Assembly (NCBI GenBank): GCA_963755825.1
Contig: CAVWLA010000001.1
Span: forward strand, 1,674,001 to 1,738,000
DNA: 64,000 bases
Direction of reading: 5' to 3'
DNA from: DATBQN01 sp963755825
GTDB lineage: Bacteria > Acidobacteriota > Thermoanaerobaculia > Multivoradales > UBA5704
Part shown: positions 49,102 through 56,612 of the stretch, piece after piece
Layout of the letters: every line of letters begins with the position of its first letter
Position numbering within the stretch: the first letter of the stretch is position 1
The notes under the pieces: generated by a model
Told to the model about the DNA's origin: nothing
Database searches by the model: none
The model's input: the letters and a program-made list of their open reading frames with translations, nothing else
Made by a program: the position numbers and the translations under genes

Positions 49102-49630
49102 GGGTCGGCGCCGGCGAGGCGCGCGGCTCGCTCACCGTTCAGGCGGCTCGCGCAGCGGCCGAGCGACCCGAGCCGCCTCTGCGCCACCCGCCCGAGCCTC
49201 TGAGCGACTCGCGCGGCCTCTGAGCGGCCCGCGCAGCCCCTGCGCGACCCGCACGAGCCCCGAGCGACCTTTCCTCCCGGCGAAGCGGGTCCCGAGGCGA
49301 TCGAGACCCTCGCGACGCGCTTGCGGAGAGGAAATTTCCTCTTCAAGGCCTCATTCGAGCGAATCTTCTCGCCTGCGGCCGCCGCAGCGAAGAAATCGGC
49401 GCCGTCAGCCGCCGTTCGGCGCTCGCGGGGCCGGTTCCCGTCTCGCGGGGCCGTGCAAACGGTCTTCGTGAGAGCCTGAGAGCTCTTCCTGCCGCTCGCG
49501 GCAAGATTTTCGTCCCGATCGCTCGTCGGTGCTCTCTAGATCTGCATCGCGTCGCGGGAAGAGCTCGCCGCAAGCCTCTGCCGCGTCCGACGATCGCCCT
49601 CACGGCGACCGCTTCGGCTGATGCGTCCCT
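49102..49630. other. 529-base non-coding region after egtB
   Basis: The first ~170 bases are the GC-rich imperfect tandem repeat listed separately. The remainder (49290-49630) is less GC-rich and includes GGAAATTTCC, a palindrome at about 49328-49337. Two Arg-rich frames on the minus strand have no start signals or recognisable homology and are not annotated. Confidence 0.5.
49143..49272. repeat. Imperfect ~20-bp GC-rich tandem repeat downstream of egtB
   Basis: About six degenerate units with the pattern CTG(A/C)GCG(A/G)C(C/T)CGC(G/A)C(G/A)(G/A)(C/G)C(C/T), for example CTGAGCGACTCGCGCGGCCT, CTGAGCGGCCCGCGCAGCCC and CTGCGCGACCCGCACGAGCC, in direct succession. Not in a coding frame that makes sense. 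Confidence 0.65.
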
Positions 49631-50425
49631 CTACTCCGCGCTCACCGGCACCGCCGGCGCGATCGGCGCCGCCGGCGGATCGCCGGCGTAGGCGACGCGC
49701 TCCAGGAAGAGCCCGGACGGCGGCGCGGTCCACTCGGCGGGCTGGCCGCCGCCGCGGCCGGCGTCGCCGGCGAGGAGGGCGGCGAAGGCCCGCTGGTCGA
49801 GGCGGCCGCTGCCCAGGCGGACGAGGGCGCCGACCAGGCGGCGGACCATCTTCCAGAGGAAGTGCGAGGCGGTGAAGCGCAGGAGGATGAGGGCTCCGGC
49901 GGCGGCGACCTCGACCCCTTCGACCACCACCAGGGTGCTCGGCTGCTCGCCCGGCCGCTCGCAGAAGAGCCGGAAGTCGTGGCGGCCGGCGAGGAGCGCC
50001 GCGGAGGCGCTCATGCGCGGCAGATCGAGCGGGTCCTTGACCCACCAGACGAAGCGCTTGGCGAGGGCCGAGCGGCGGCGCGAGACCTGGTAGAGATAGC
50101 TCCGCGAGACGGCGTCGTGCCGGGCGTGGAAGGTGGGGGCGGCTGCGGCGACGCCGGTCAGGTGGATGTCCGGCGGCAGCAGGTCATTGACGGCGCGGCG
50201 GAAGGCCGCCGGCTCGACCGGCCGCGCCAGGCGGAGGTGCGCCACCTGCGTCAGGGCGTGGACGCCGGCGTCGGTGCGCCCCGAGCCGCCGAGATCCTTC
50301 ACCTCCCCCGCCACCTCGACGATCGCCCGCTTGAGCTCGCCGGCGACCGAGCGCGCGTTCTGCTGCTCCTGCCAGCCGCGATAGCGGGTGCCTTCGTACT
50401 CGAGCGTCAGGCGATAGGTCGACAC
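49631..50425 (-). CDS. truA: tRNA pseudouridine(38-40) synthase
   Basis: 264 residues. YRLTLEYEGTRYRGWQEQQN, GGSGRTDAGVHALTQVAHL (catalytic Asp in G-R-T-D-A-G-V-H-A) and FLWKMVRRLVGALVRLG are the TruA signatures. It isomerises uridines in the anticodon stem-loop. The final ~15 residues (APIAPAVPVSAE) are a non-conserved tail. Divergent from the DAO gene at 50629. Confidence 0.96.
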   Translation of the reverse strand: MSTYRLTLEYEGTRYRGWQEQQNARSVAGELKRAIVEVAGEVKDLGGSGRTDAGVHALTQVAHLRLARPVEPAAFRRAVNDLLPPDIHLTGVAAAAPTFHARHDAVSRSYLYQVSRRRSALAKRFVWWVKDPLDLPRMSASAALLAGRHDFRLFCERPGEQPSTLVVVEGVEVAAAGALILLRFTASHFLWKMVRRLVGALVRLGSGRLDQRAFAALLAGDAGRGGGQPAEWTAPPSGLFLERVAYAGDPPAAPIAPAVPVSAE

Positions 50426-50452
50426 GGCGGAGGGGGAGCGCTGGCGGGCTGG

Positions 50453-50486
50453 GACGCTGGAGGCTGAGACGCTGGAGGCTGAGACG
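50453..50486. repeat. Exact 15-bp tandem duplication upstream of truA
   Basis: GACGCTGGAGGCTGA occurs twice in tandem (50453-50467 and 50468-50482), followed by a partial third copy (GACG). It lies about 30 bases upstream of the truA start in the truA/DAO spacer. Confidence 0.75.
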
Positions 50487-50628
50487 AGCTGGGCCGCGGC
50501 AGCGAGCGGCGAGACCGCTCGCCGGCGCCGCCCGCTCGCACCCCGAGTATAGCGGCGGCCGCCGGCGCTCCCCTGCCGAGAAGCGGACGCGCGAGCCGGG
50601 ACGCCGCCCCACCGGGAGGAGATGCCGC

Positions 50629-52008
50629 TTGGGCGACTCGACGACTGACCTCCGCAGCAACCTCGGCGACCGCCGGCCGCGGCCGCCGCGCGCGCTCCGC
50701 CGGGCGCGAGCGGTGCCGCACGACGAAGGGGGCTGCGGCTGGATCGCCACCCTCCCTCCCCTGCCGCCGCCGCGCCCGCTCGCCGGCGAGGCGCGCGCCG
50801 ACTGTGCGGTCCTCGGCGCCGGTTTCTCCGGCCTCGCCGTGGCGCGCCGGCTGGCGGCGGCGGCTCCCGGCCTGCGCATCGCCGTCGTCGACGCCCGCCG
50901 CGCCGGCGAGGGCGCCTCCGGCCGCAGCTCGGGCTTCGTCGTCGCTCACGCCCACTTCATCGCGCGGCTCGAATTCGCCACCTCCGAGCGCTACGTTGCG
51001 CTCTGCCGGCTGGGGATCGCGGCGCTCCGCGAGCAGGCCGCGGCGAACGGCATCGACTGCGCCTGGGACGAGCGCGGCTGGCTCCACGCCGCCGCCGGCG
51101 CCGCGGCGGCGGCCGAGCTGCCGCGCCTCGCCGCCTGGCTCGACCGCCTCGGCGAGCCCTACGAACGGCTGACGGCCGACGAGCTCGCCGCGATCACCGG
51201 CACCCACTTCTACCGCGCCGGCCTGCGCCTGCCGGGGAGCATCCTGGTGCAGCCGGCCGCCCTCGCCCGCGGCCTCGCCGCGGCCCTGCCGCCGGCGGTC
51301 GAGCTCTACGAGGGTTCCGCCGTGCAGGCCATCGAGCGCCGCACCGCCGGCGGCTTCCGCCTCGCGACCGCCGGCGGCAGCCTCGCCGCGGAGCGCCTCT
51401 TCGTGGCGGCCAACGGCTACTCGGGCGCCCTCGGCGTGCTCGGCGAGCGCGTGCTCCCCCTCCTCACCTTCGGCTCACTCACCCGGCCGCTCACCGCCAG
51501 CGAAAGGCTCCGCCTCGGCGGCGAGCGCGAGTGGGGACTCCTCGCCGAGGACGCCATGGGCTCGACCGTGCGGCGGACGCGCGACCAGCGCATCCTCATC
51601 CGCAACTCGGTGCGCTACGACCCCGCCTTCGACGCGCCGGCCGGCGTGCTCGCCGCCATGCGGGAGAACCATCGGCGGGCGTTCCTGGCGCGCTTCCCGC
51701 GCCTCGCCGAGGTCGCCTTCGAGCACACCTGGGGCGGCGTGTTGGGCACCTCGCCCAACCGCGGCCACAGCTTCGGGGAGATCGAGCGCGACCTCTACGC
51801 CGCCGCCGGCTACAGCGGAGCGGGGATCGCGATTGGGACGGCGGCCGGCATGCTGCTGGCGGATCTGGCGCTCGGCGCGAGCTCGCCGAGCCTCGACGAC
51901 ATGCTCTCGCTCCCCACCCCGAGACGCCTGCCGCCGCAGCCCTTCCTCGACTGGGGAGCCCGCTTCAGAGTGGCGCGGATGAACGCCTCGGCAGGGCCGG
52001 CGTTCTGA
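50629..52008 (+). CDS. DAO-family FAD-dependent oxidase next to hydrazine-type genes
   Basis: 459 residues from TTG, chosen because GGGAGGAG lies 7 bases upstream and no other start fits. After a ~55-residue Pro/Arg-rich leader, CAVLGAGFSGLAVARRL begins the FAD domain; GEGASGRSSGFVV and the closing GGVLGTSPNRGHSFGEI and AGYSGAGIAIGTAAGMLLADL are typical of the amine/amino-acid oxidase group. In the triacsin pathway a homologous DAO-type enzyme cleaves the lysine-glycine hydrazine to hydrazinoacetate, and this gene converges on the cupin-MetRS/N-hydroxylase genes. Role assignment is inference; simple glycine or glutamylputrescine oxidase function is possible. Confidence 0.8.
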   Translation: MGDSTTDLRSNLGDRRPRPPRALRRARAVPHDEGGCGWIATLPPLPPPRPLAGEARADCAVLGAGFSGLAVARRLAAAAPGLRIAVVDARRAGEGASGRSSGFVVAHAHFIARLEFATSERYVALCRLGIAALREQAAANGIDCAWDERGWLHAAAGAAAAAELPRLAAWLDRLGEPYERLTADELAAITGTHFYRAGLRLPGSILVQPAALARGLAAALPPAVELYEGSAVQAIERRTAGGFRLATAGGSLAAERLFVAANGYSGALGVLGERVLPLLTFGSLTRPLTASERLRLGGEREWGLLAEDAMGSTVRRTRDQRILIRNSVRYDPAFDAPAGVLAAMRENHRRAFLARFPRLAEVAFEHTWGGVLGTSPNRGHSFGEIERDLYAAAGYSGAGIAIGTAAGMLLADLALGASSPSLDDMLSLPTPRRLPPQPFLDWGARFRVARMNASAGPAF

Positions 52009-52087
52009 GCCGAGCTTGCGGCAGGTCGCGGGCGGCGGCCTGACGCCGCCCGCCCGCGCTCGCTCGGTGGGGTGGGGGGAGGCGCCG

Positions 52088-52543
52088 CTAGGCGGTCTGC
52101 GCCGCGGTGAGCTCGGCGGCTTCCTCGAAGCTCTTGCGGCGGAAGTCGAGCCCGCGATTGAAGAACTGCGTGTCGATCCGCTTCGGCTCGAACCACTTCT
52201 TGACGTACTCGACGACATCGGCGGCGTCGAACGGCCGGCAGGAGTAGACGTCGATGCTGATGAAGCGGTTGTTCGCCGAGGTGTGGATCTGGATGCCGCT
52301 CTCGATGATCGGGATCCAGCCGCTGTAGCCCGGCTTGCCGGGGAAGGTGGTCTCGCAGGTCTTGAAGATGTAGGGCTGCGTCTGCTTCGTCATGCCGAGG
52401 TAGACGGTGATCTTGTCCAGGAACTCATAGCCCCGGTCGAGATCGCAACAGACCGTCTCGTCGCAGCCGAAACAATCGATGATCAGCTGGAAGCCCCAGG
52501 AGGGTTGATTCTTCGCGCTCTGACTACAATCCTGCTTTTCCAT
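52088..52543 (-). CDS. S-adenosylmethionine decarboxylase (SpeD)-like pyruvoyl proenzyme
   Basis: 151 residues. WGFQLIIDCFGCDETV fits the SpeD first strand; IPIIESGIQIHTSANNRF is the processing site with the Glu-Ser at which self-cleavage yields the pyruvoyl group and the downstream His (I-H-T) that assists it; IDVYSCRPFD contains the conserved catalytic Cys. SpeD proteins decarboxylate S-adenosylmethionine; some homologues have become arginine or ornithine decarboxylases. No spermidine synthase partner is adjacent, and neighbours form a hydrazine-type set, so a different substrate is plausible. The ATG at 52543 is preceded by GGAG; 52555 is an alternative. Codon use and the upstream spacer are less GC-rich than the surroundings. 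Confidence 0.82.
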   Translation of the reverse strand: MEKQDCSQSAKNQPSWGFQLIIDCFGCDETVCCDLDRGYEFLDKITVYLGMTKQTQPYIFKTCETTFPGKPGYSGWIPIIESGIQIHTSANNRFISIDVYSCRPFDAADVVEYVKKWFEPKRIDTQFFNRGLDFRRKSFEEAAELTAAQTA

Positions 52544-52687
52544 GTCTCGCTCCATGGATGGAGATTCACAATTCAAGGGCCGCGATCGTGCGTGACGGAG
52601 GCAGCAACCGATTGGTTCCAGCCTCTCTATCGTCCTAGGGTGCGCCTGCCCTCGGAAACCGATCCATCGCCGAATTACTTTAGCGCT

Positions 52688-52701
52688 CTCATTGCAATGA
52701 G
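52688..52701. promoter_or_regulatory. Perfect 14-bp palindrome CTCATTGCAATGAG
   Basis: A perfect palindrome abutting the stop codon of the cupin-MetRS gene, at the upstream end of the AT-richer 158-base spacer before the SpeD-like gene. It could be an operator for the SpeD-like gene or an mRNA hairpin. I see no confident -35/-10 pair between it and the SpeD-like start. Confidence 0.45.
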
Positions 52702-54582
52702 TTAAGCAATCACCTCGGCCGCCGGCACGGTGGCGGCGAAGTAGGTGCCCCCCAATCCGCGCAGAGCCTGGCCGCCCGGCAGCCACGCCGGCCGGTCCTC
52801 CCAGCGCGCCTCGGCGAGCGGCGCCGCGAAGCCCAGCTCGCGCCAGAGGCGGGCGGCGAAGCCGGGCATCACCGGCGCCGCCATCAGGGCGAGGGCCTTC
52901 GCCGCCAGCAGCTCGAGCGCCAGGCCGGTGCGCCGCTCCTCGCCGCGCGCCGCGACCCGCTGCCAGTGCACCTCGGCGAGGCCGAAGCGGCGGGCGGCGC
53001 GCACCAGCTCGCCCATGGCGCCCACCGCCTGCCGGGGCGCGAAGCCGCGCGGCTCGTACGCCGCCGCCGCCTCGGCGACGAGCGCCTGCAGGCGGGCATA
53101 GAAGCGCCGGTGAGCCTCCAGCCAGTCGCCGGTCGACGGGATGGCGCCGCCGCAGTCCTCGCCGAGCTTGGCGCCGAGCGCGGCGAGCCAGGGCTGCCAG
53201 ATCCCCACCAGCTCGCGCTCGACGGTCGACGCGAGATCCGCGGCGTCGTCGGACGCCGACTCCGGCCAGGTGGCGGCGCGATGGAAGCGCAGGAGGTCCG
53301 CCGGCACGCCGCCGGCGTCGCTTCCGTCCTCTCCGGCGCCGGCCGGAGCGGCCTCCTCGCAGAGCACGAAGGCCGCCGCGGGGCGGAGCTGGGGGTCGAA
53401 GGCATGGAGGATCGCCGGCGCGGCGATGCCGCGGAGGAAGAGATCGCCGATACCAAAGCAGTCGACGGTGAGCGCTCCGCCGCCCGCCCTCGCCGCGGCG
53501 AGGGCGCCGGCGGCGCCCTCGACCCACGGCGAGAGCACCTGGCCCGCCAGGCCGGCCGCCGGCACCGCGAGGCCGGCGCCGCCGCTCCGCGTCACCGCGA
53601 GATCGGGCAGGCCGGCCTCCGCCAGCTCTTCGAGGAAGGCGCGCTGGCGGGCGCCCATGGCGGCCCCGAGATAGATCTCGGCGAGCGCTCCGGCATGGCG
53701 GGAGAGCGGGAAGACCAGCCGGCGGACGGCCTGCTCGACCGGCGGCGCGCCGCAGGCGGCGCAGGTCGGCGCTTCCAGATTGCCTTCCGTCGGCCAGCCG
53801 CAGGCGGCGCAGGCGAGCCCCGCCGCCTGGGCGCCGCAGCGGCGGCAGCGGCCGCGGAGCCAAGCCTCGCCGGCACAGGCGGCGCAGCAGAGCTCGACGC
53901 CGTCCGCGGCGAGCAGCTCGCCGCCCGCCTGGAGGCGGAGGAAGAGCTCCTCGGCGACGGCGGCGAGCGGCGGCCCGGCGGCGGCGGGGAAGAGGTCCGG
54001 CTCGATGCCCGCCGCGCGCAGCGCGGTCTCTTCAGAGGATCCAGCGGCGGAGCGCTCGGCGCCGGCGATGCCGCGGATCCAGGTCACCTCGGCGCCGCGC
54101 AGGCGCAGGTAGCGCGCCACGATGTCGGCGGCGAGCGCCGGCGCCGCGATCCCGCCGCCCGCGGCGGCCTCGGGCGGCGCGGCGGTCACCAGCGCGCGCT
54201 GCGGCCGCTCGCCCTGGAAGAGCGCCGCCGCCTGGCCGGCGTTCCACAGGTTCAGGTCCTCCCAGTAGATCGACAGGAAGACCAGGTTCTCGCTCTCCGA
54301 GGTGTTCTCGACGAGGTGCGAGTGGAAGGGGGGCTGGAAGACGACGTCGCCGGCGGCGACCTCGATCACCTCGTCGCCGACGCGGTAGCGGCCGCGGCCG
54401 GCGGTGACGAAGAAGGTCTCCCCCTCCTGATGGTTGTGGTGCTTGGTGCGCCGCCCCGGCTCGACGATCGCCCAGACGGCGCCGAACGGCGTCGCCGCCG
54501 CCTCCGGCCAGGGGTAGACCTCCTGCACGAGGATGCCGTAGGCCGCCTCGAAGTGGGCGGGATCCATGCGCTTGACGAACAT
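52702..54582 (-). CDS. Cupin-methionyl-tRNA synthetase-like fusion (hydrazine synthetase family)
   Basis: 626 residues. Residues 1-115 form a cupin: GRRTKHHNHQEGETFFV (ligands H48/H49, H51, E55), FQPPFHSHLVEN (H87, H89). From residue 127 a MetRS-like region begins: L-A-A-D-I-V-A-R-Y-L-R-L-R-G, then four C-x2-C knuckles (residues 232-277), LSPWVEG, FGIGDLFLRG, and an anticodon-domain-like helical C-terminus (APVMPGFAARLWRELGF). Such fusions (Spb40, Tri28) adenylate glycine and form the N-N bond with N6-hydroxylysine. Here the HIGH position reads GGGI and no KMSKS-like loop is visible, so adenylation is doubtful. GAGGAGG precedes the ATG at 54582. It follows the N-hydroxylase gene by 19 bases. 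Confidence 0.85.
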   Translation of the reverse strand: MFVKRMDPAHFEAAYGILVQEVYPWPEAAATPFGAVWAIVEPGRRTKHHNHQEGETFFVTAGRGRYRVGDEVIEVAAGDVVFQPPFHSHLVENTSESENLVFLSIYWEDLNLWNAGQAAALFQGERPQRALVTAAPPEAAAGGGIAAPALAADIVARYLRLRGAEVTWIRGIAGAERSAAGSSEETALRAAGIEPDLFPAAAGPPLAAVAEELFLRLQAGGELLAADGVELCCAACAGEAWLRGRCRRCGAQAAGLACAACGWPTEGNLEAPTCAACGAPPVEQAVRRLVFPLSRHAGALAEIYLGAAMGARQRAFLEELAEAGLPDLAVTRSGGAGLAVPAAGLAGQVLSPWVEGAAGALAAARAGGGALTVDCFGIGDLFLRGIAAPAILHAFDPQLRPAAAFVLCEEAAPAGAGEDGSDAGGVPADLLRFHRAATWPESASDDAADLASTVERELVGIWQPWLAALGAKLGEDCGGAIPSTGDWLEAHRRFYARLQALVAEAAAAYEPRGFAPRQAVGAMGELVRAARRFGLAEVHWQRVAARGEERRTGLALELLAAKALALMAAPVMPGFAARLWRELGFAAPLAEARWEDRPAWLPGGQALRGLGGTYFAATVPAAEVIA

Positions 54583-54601
54583 CGGGAGTGCCTCCTCGGC
54601 T

Positions 54602-55987
54602 TCAGGTGGTGAGCTCCGCGATCGCCGCCTGCGGCGCGCCGGCGGCGAGGATCGACCGCAGGATGTCGCCGGCGCGCATCGGCAGCAGCGAGAGCACCGT
54701 CTCGCTGGCGCCGTGCGTCGACTCGGCGAAGCCCTGCAGGTAGACGCGGGGAAAGAAGTCGGCGCCGGTGGCGACGCGATAGTCGCGCTCGATCTTGAAC
54801 GCCCCCGACGGCTCGCGCTCGAAGTGCGGCGCCAGCTCGGCGAGAAGGGGATGCTCGCGGCTCCAGGCGTAGCCGGTCGCCAGCACCACGGCATCGGCGG
54901 CGAGCGCCACCGGCTCGTCGCGCAGGATGTCGTCGAAGCGCGCCTCGACCGCCTCGCCCCCCTCCGCGATGGCGCGGAGATGGAGGAAGGGCCGGATGCG
55001 CGCCCGCTCCTTCCCCGCCACCCGCTCCTGATAGAGGCAGCGGTAGATCTTGCGGATGAGCGCCATGTCGACCACCGCGTAGTTGACGTCGCGGCACATG
55101 TCGAGCAGCCAGCGGCGCTTGTCCTCCGGCAGCTGGTAGAGGAAATCGACCATCTGCGGGAAGAAGATCTCGTTGGTGAAGTCGCTGTCGTCGACCGGCT
55201 TGTAGGCGTAGCGCCGGATGGCCGCCGTGACGTCGGCCTCCGGATAGTGGTTGAGGAGATAGAGGAAGATCTCGGCGGCGCTCTGCCCCTGCCCCACGAC
55301 GACGAAGCGGTAGGGCGCATCGGGGTCGGGGAAGTCGCGCCCGATGCGGTGCATGAAGTCCTGGGCGTGGAAGGCGCGGCCGCCGGGCGCCAGCTCGATG
55401 CCGGCGGGGAGCGACGGCGCGCCGCCGGTGGCGATCACCAGATGGCGGGTGAGGTGCTCCTCGACGGCGCCGGTGGCGGCGCTCTTCGCCACCACGCGGA
55501 GCAGCTCGACCGGCGCGCCGGGACCGGCGGCGACCGGCTGCACGGCGAGCACCTGCCGGCCGTAACGCACGGAGGACGCCAGCTCCGCCGCCACCCAGCC
55601 CAGGTAGTCGTTGAACTCGATGCGGGTGGGAAAGAGGTCGCGCAGATTGAGAAACTCGAAGAGGCGCCCCTTGCTCTGCAGGTAGCTCAGGAAGGTGAAA
55701 CGGCTGCGCGGGTTGCGCACCGTGGCGAGATCCTTGAGCACCGAGATCTGCAGCAGCGAGCCCTCGAGCAGCATGCCGGGATGCCACGCCGCGTGCGGCT
55801 TGGCCTCGAGGAAGAGGCGCTTGAGATCGCGGCCGCCGGGCGCCTCCGCCTCCTCCTCGAGGCAGACGCCGAGCGCCAGGTTGGCCGGCCCGAAGCCGAT
55901 GCCGAGGAGATCGTAGATCTCTCCCCCGCCGCCGCCGGAGCTCAGCCGGCCGCCGCGCCAAGGCTTCGCCACATCGCTCGCTACCAT
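54602..55987 (-). CDS. L-lysine/L-ornithine N-monooxygenase (SidA/IucD/PvdA family)
   Basis: 461 residues. LLGIGFGPANLALG is the FAD-binding G-x-G-x2-N-L-A; FLEAKPHAAWHPGMLLEGS, LQISVLKDLATVRNP and FLSYLQSKGRLFEFLNLRD are the class signature. FVVVGQGQSAAEIFLYLL binds NADPH and VVLATGYAW closes the fold. It hydroxylates a terminal amine (Lys N6 or Orn N5). There is no siderophore NRPS or NIS synthetase near, but the next gene is the cupin-MetRS fusion, which uses N-hydroxylysine in known pathways. The ATG at 55987 is preceded by AGGGGG; 56095 is an in-frame alternative. Confidence 0.9.
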   Translation of the reverse strand: MVASDVAKPWRGGRLSSGGGGGEIYDLLGIGFGPANLALGVCLEEEAEAPGGRDLKRLFLEAKPHAAWHPGMLLEGSLLQISVLKDLATVRNPRSRFTFLSYLQSKGRLFEFLNLRDLFPTRIEFNDYLGWVAAELASSVRYGRQVLAVQPVAAGPGAPVELLRVVAKSAATGAVEEHLTRHLVIATGGAPSLPAGIELAPGGRAFHAQDFMHRIGRDFPDPDAPYRFVVVGQGQSAAEIFLYLLNHYPEADVTAAIRRYAYKPVDDSDFTNEIFFPQMVDFLYQLPEDKRRWLLDMCRDVNYAVVDMALIRKIYRCLYQERVAGKERARIRPFLHLRAIAEGGEAVEARFDDILRDEPVALAADAVVLATGYAWSREHPLLAELAPHFEREPSGAFKIERDYRVATGADFFPRVYLQGFAESTHGASETVLSLLPMRAGDILRSILAAGAPQAAIAELTT

Positions 55988-56146
55988 CGTGCCCCCTGTG
56001 CTCGCAGCGGGCTCGGAGCGTCGTTCGCCGCGACCGGGCCGCACCGCGGGCATGTCCGCGTTCCCACGCTGAACAGGGTGCTCGCCAGGCGACAAAGGGG
56101 GTCGGAGCGGGCGCCTCGGGAAGCGTCGACGCCGTCGCGGTTGCGC

Positions 56147-56152
56147 TATAAT
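56147..56152 (+). promoter_or_regulatory. TATAAT -10 box for the small secreted protein gene
   Basis: A perfect TATAAT 44 bases before the ATG at 56197, in an otherwise GC-rich spacer. No clear -35 hexamer. Confidence 0.5.
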
Positions 56153-56196
56153 CGCGCGTCCAAACGCTGCATCGACTCCTCCTGGAGGAACCGCTC

Positions 56197-56529
56197 ATGA
56201 AGAAAATGCTCCTTTCCGCCGCCACCCTCGCCCTTCTCCTCGCTCCGCTCTCCGGCCTGCGCGCCGACAGCGGCAGCTGGAACGGCTGGATCACCGACGA
56301 AGCTTGCGGCGCCCACGGCGCCAAGGCGGACCACGTCGCCTGCGCCAAGAAGTGCGCGGCGAAGGGCTCAGCGCTGGTCTTCTACAACGACGCCGACAAG
56401 AAGATCTACAAGATCGACAAGCAGGACCTCGCCAAGGACAACCTCGGCCACGAGGTGAAGGTCGAAGGCGACCTCAAGGGCGACAGCATCGCCGTCGCCT
56501 CGATCTCCGCCGCCGCCCCCAGCAAGTAA
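56197..56529 (+). CDS. Small secreted protein with conserved WITDEACG-type domain
   Basis: 110 residues. Signal peptide MKKMLLSAATLALLLAPLSG ending near R-A-D. The mature part starts with GSWNGWITDEACGAHGAKA, has three Cys in C-x12-C-x3-C, then FYNDADKKIYKIDKQDLA and GHEVKVEGDL with a final strand SIAVASIS, suggesting a small OB-like beta-barrel. Similar short exported proteins are frequent in Acidobacteriota; the function is unknown. GGAGG lies 8 bases before the ATG. Confidence 0.8.
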   Translation: MKKMLLSAATLALLLAPLSGLRADSGSWNGWITDEACGAHGAKADHVACAKKCAAKGSALVFYNDADKKIYKIDKQDLAKDNLGHEVKVEGDLKGDSIAVASISAAAPSK

Positions 56530-56545
56530 CACCGCCGCCGGCGGC

Positions 56546-56602
56546 AAAAAGAGCGGGAGGGCCGGCTGCAAGGCCCCCCGCGCTCCCGCGGTCTCTGCTT
56601 TT
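56546..56602. terminator. Bidirectional intrinsic terminator
   Basis: Outer stem GCGGGAG (56553-56559) pairs with CTCCCGC (56583-56589) and encloses a second GCC/GGC stem. Four T follow on the plus strand (56599-56602) and five T on the minus strand (56550-56546), serving the two convergent genes. Confidence 0.75.
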
Positions 56603-56612
56603 CCCCGTTCCG

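Noticed and set aside
47694..49223. Plus-strand Arg-rich frame overlapping egtB
   Set aside because: Out of frame with egtB, whose catalytic motifs are intact in the other frame.
49029..49603. Two Arg/Ser-rich minus-strand frames in the gap after egtB
   Set aside because: They cover the tandem repeat, have no Shine-Dalgarno and no homology.
52015..52705. Plus-strand frame of 229 codons over the SpeD-like gene
   Set aside because: Antisense to the SpeD-like gene, which has an intact processing site.
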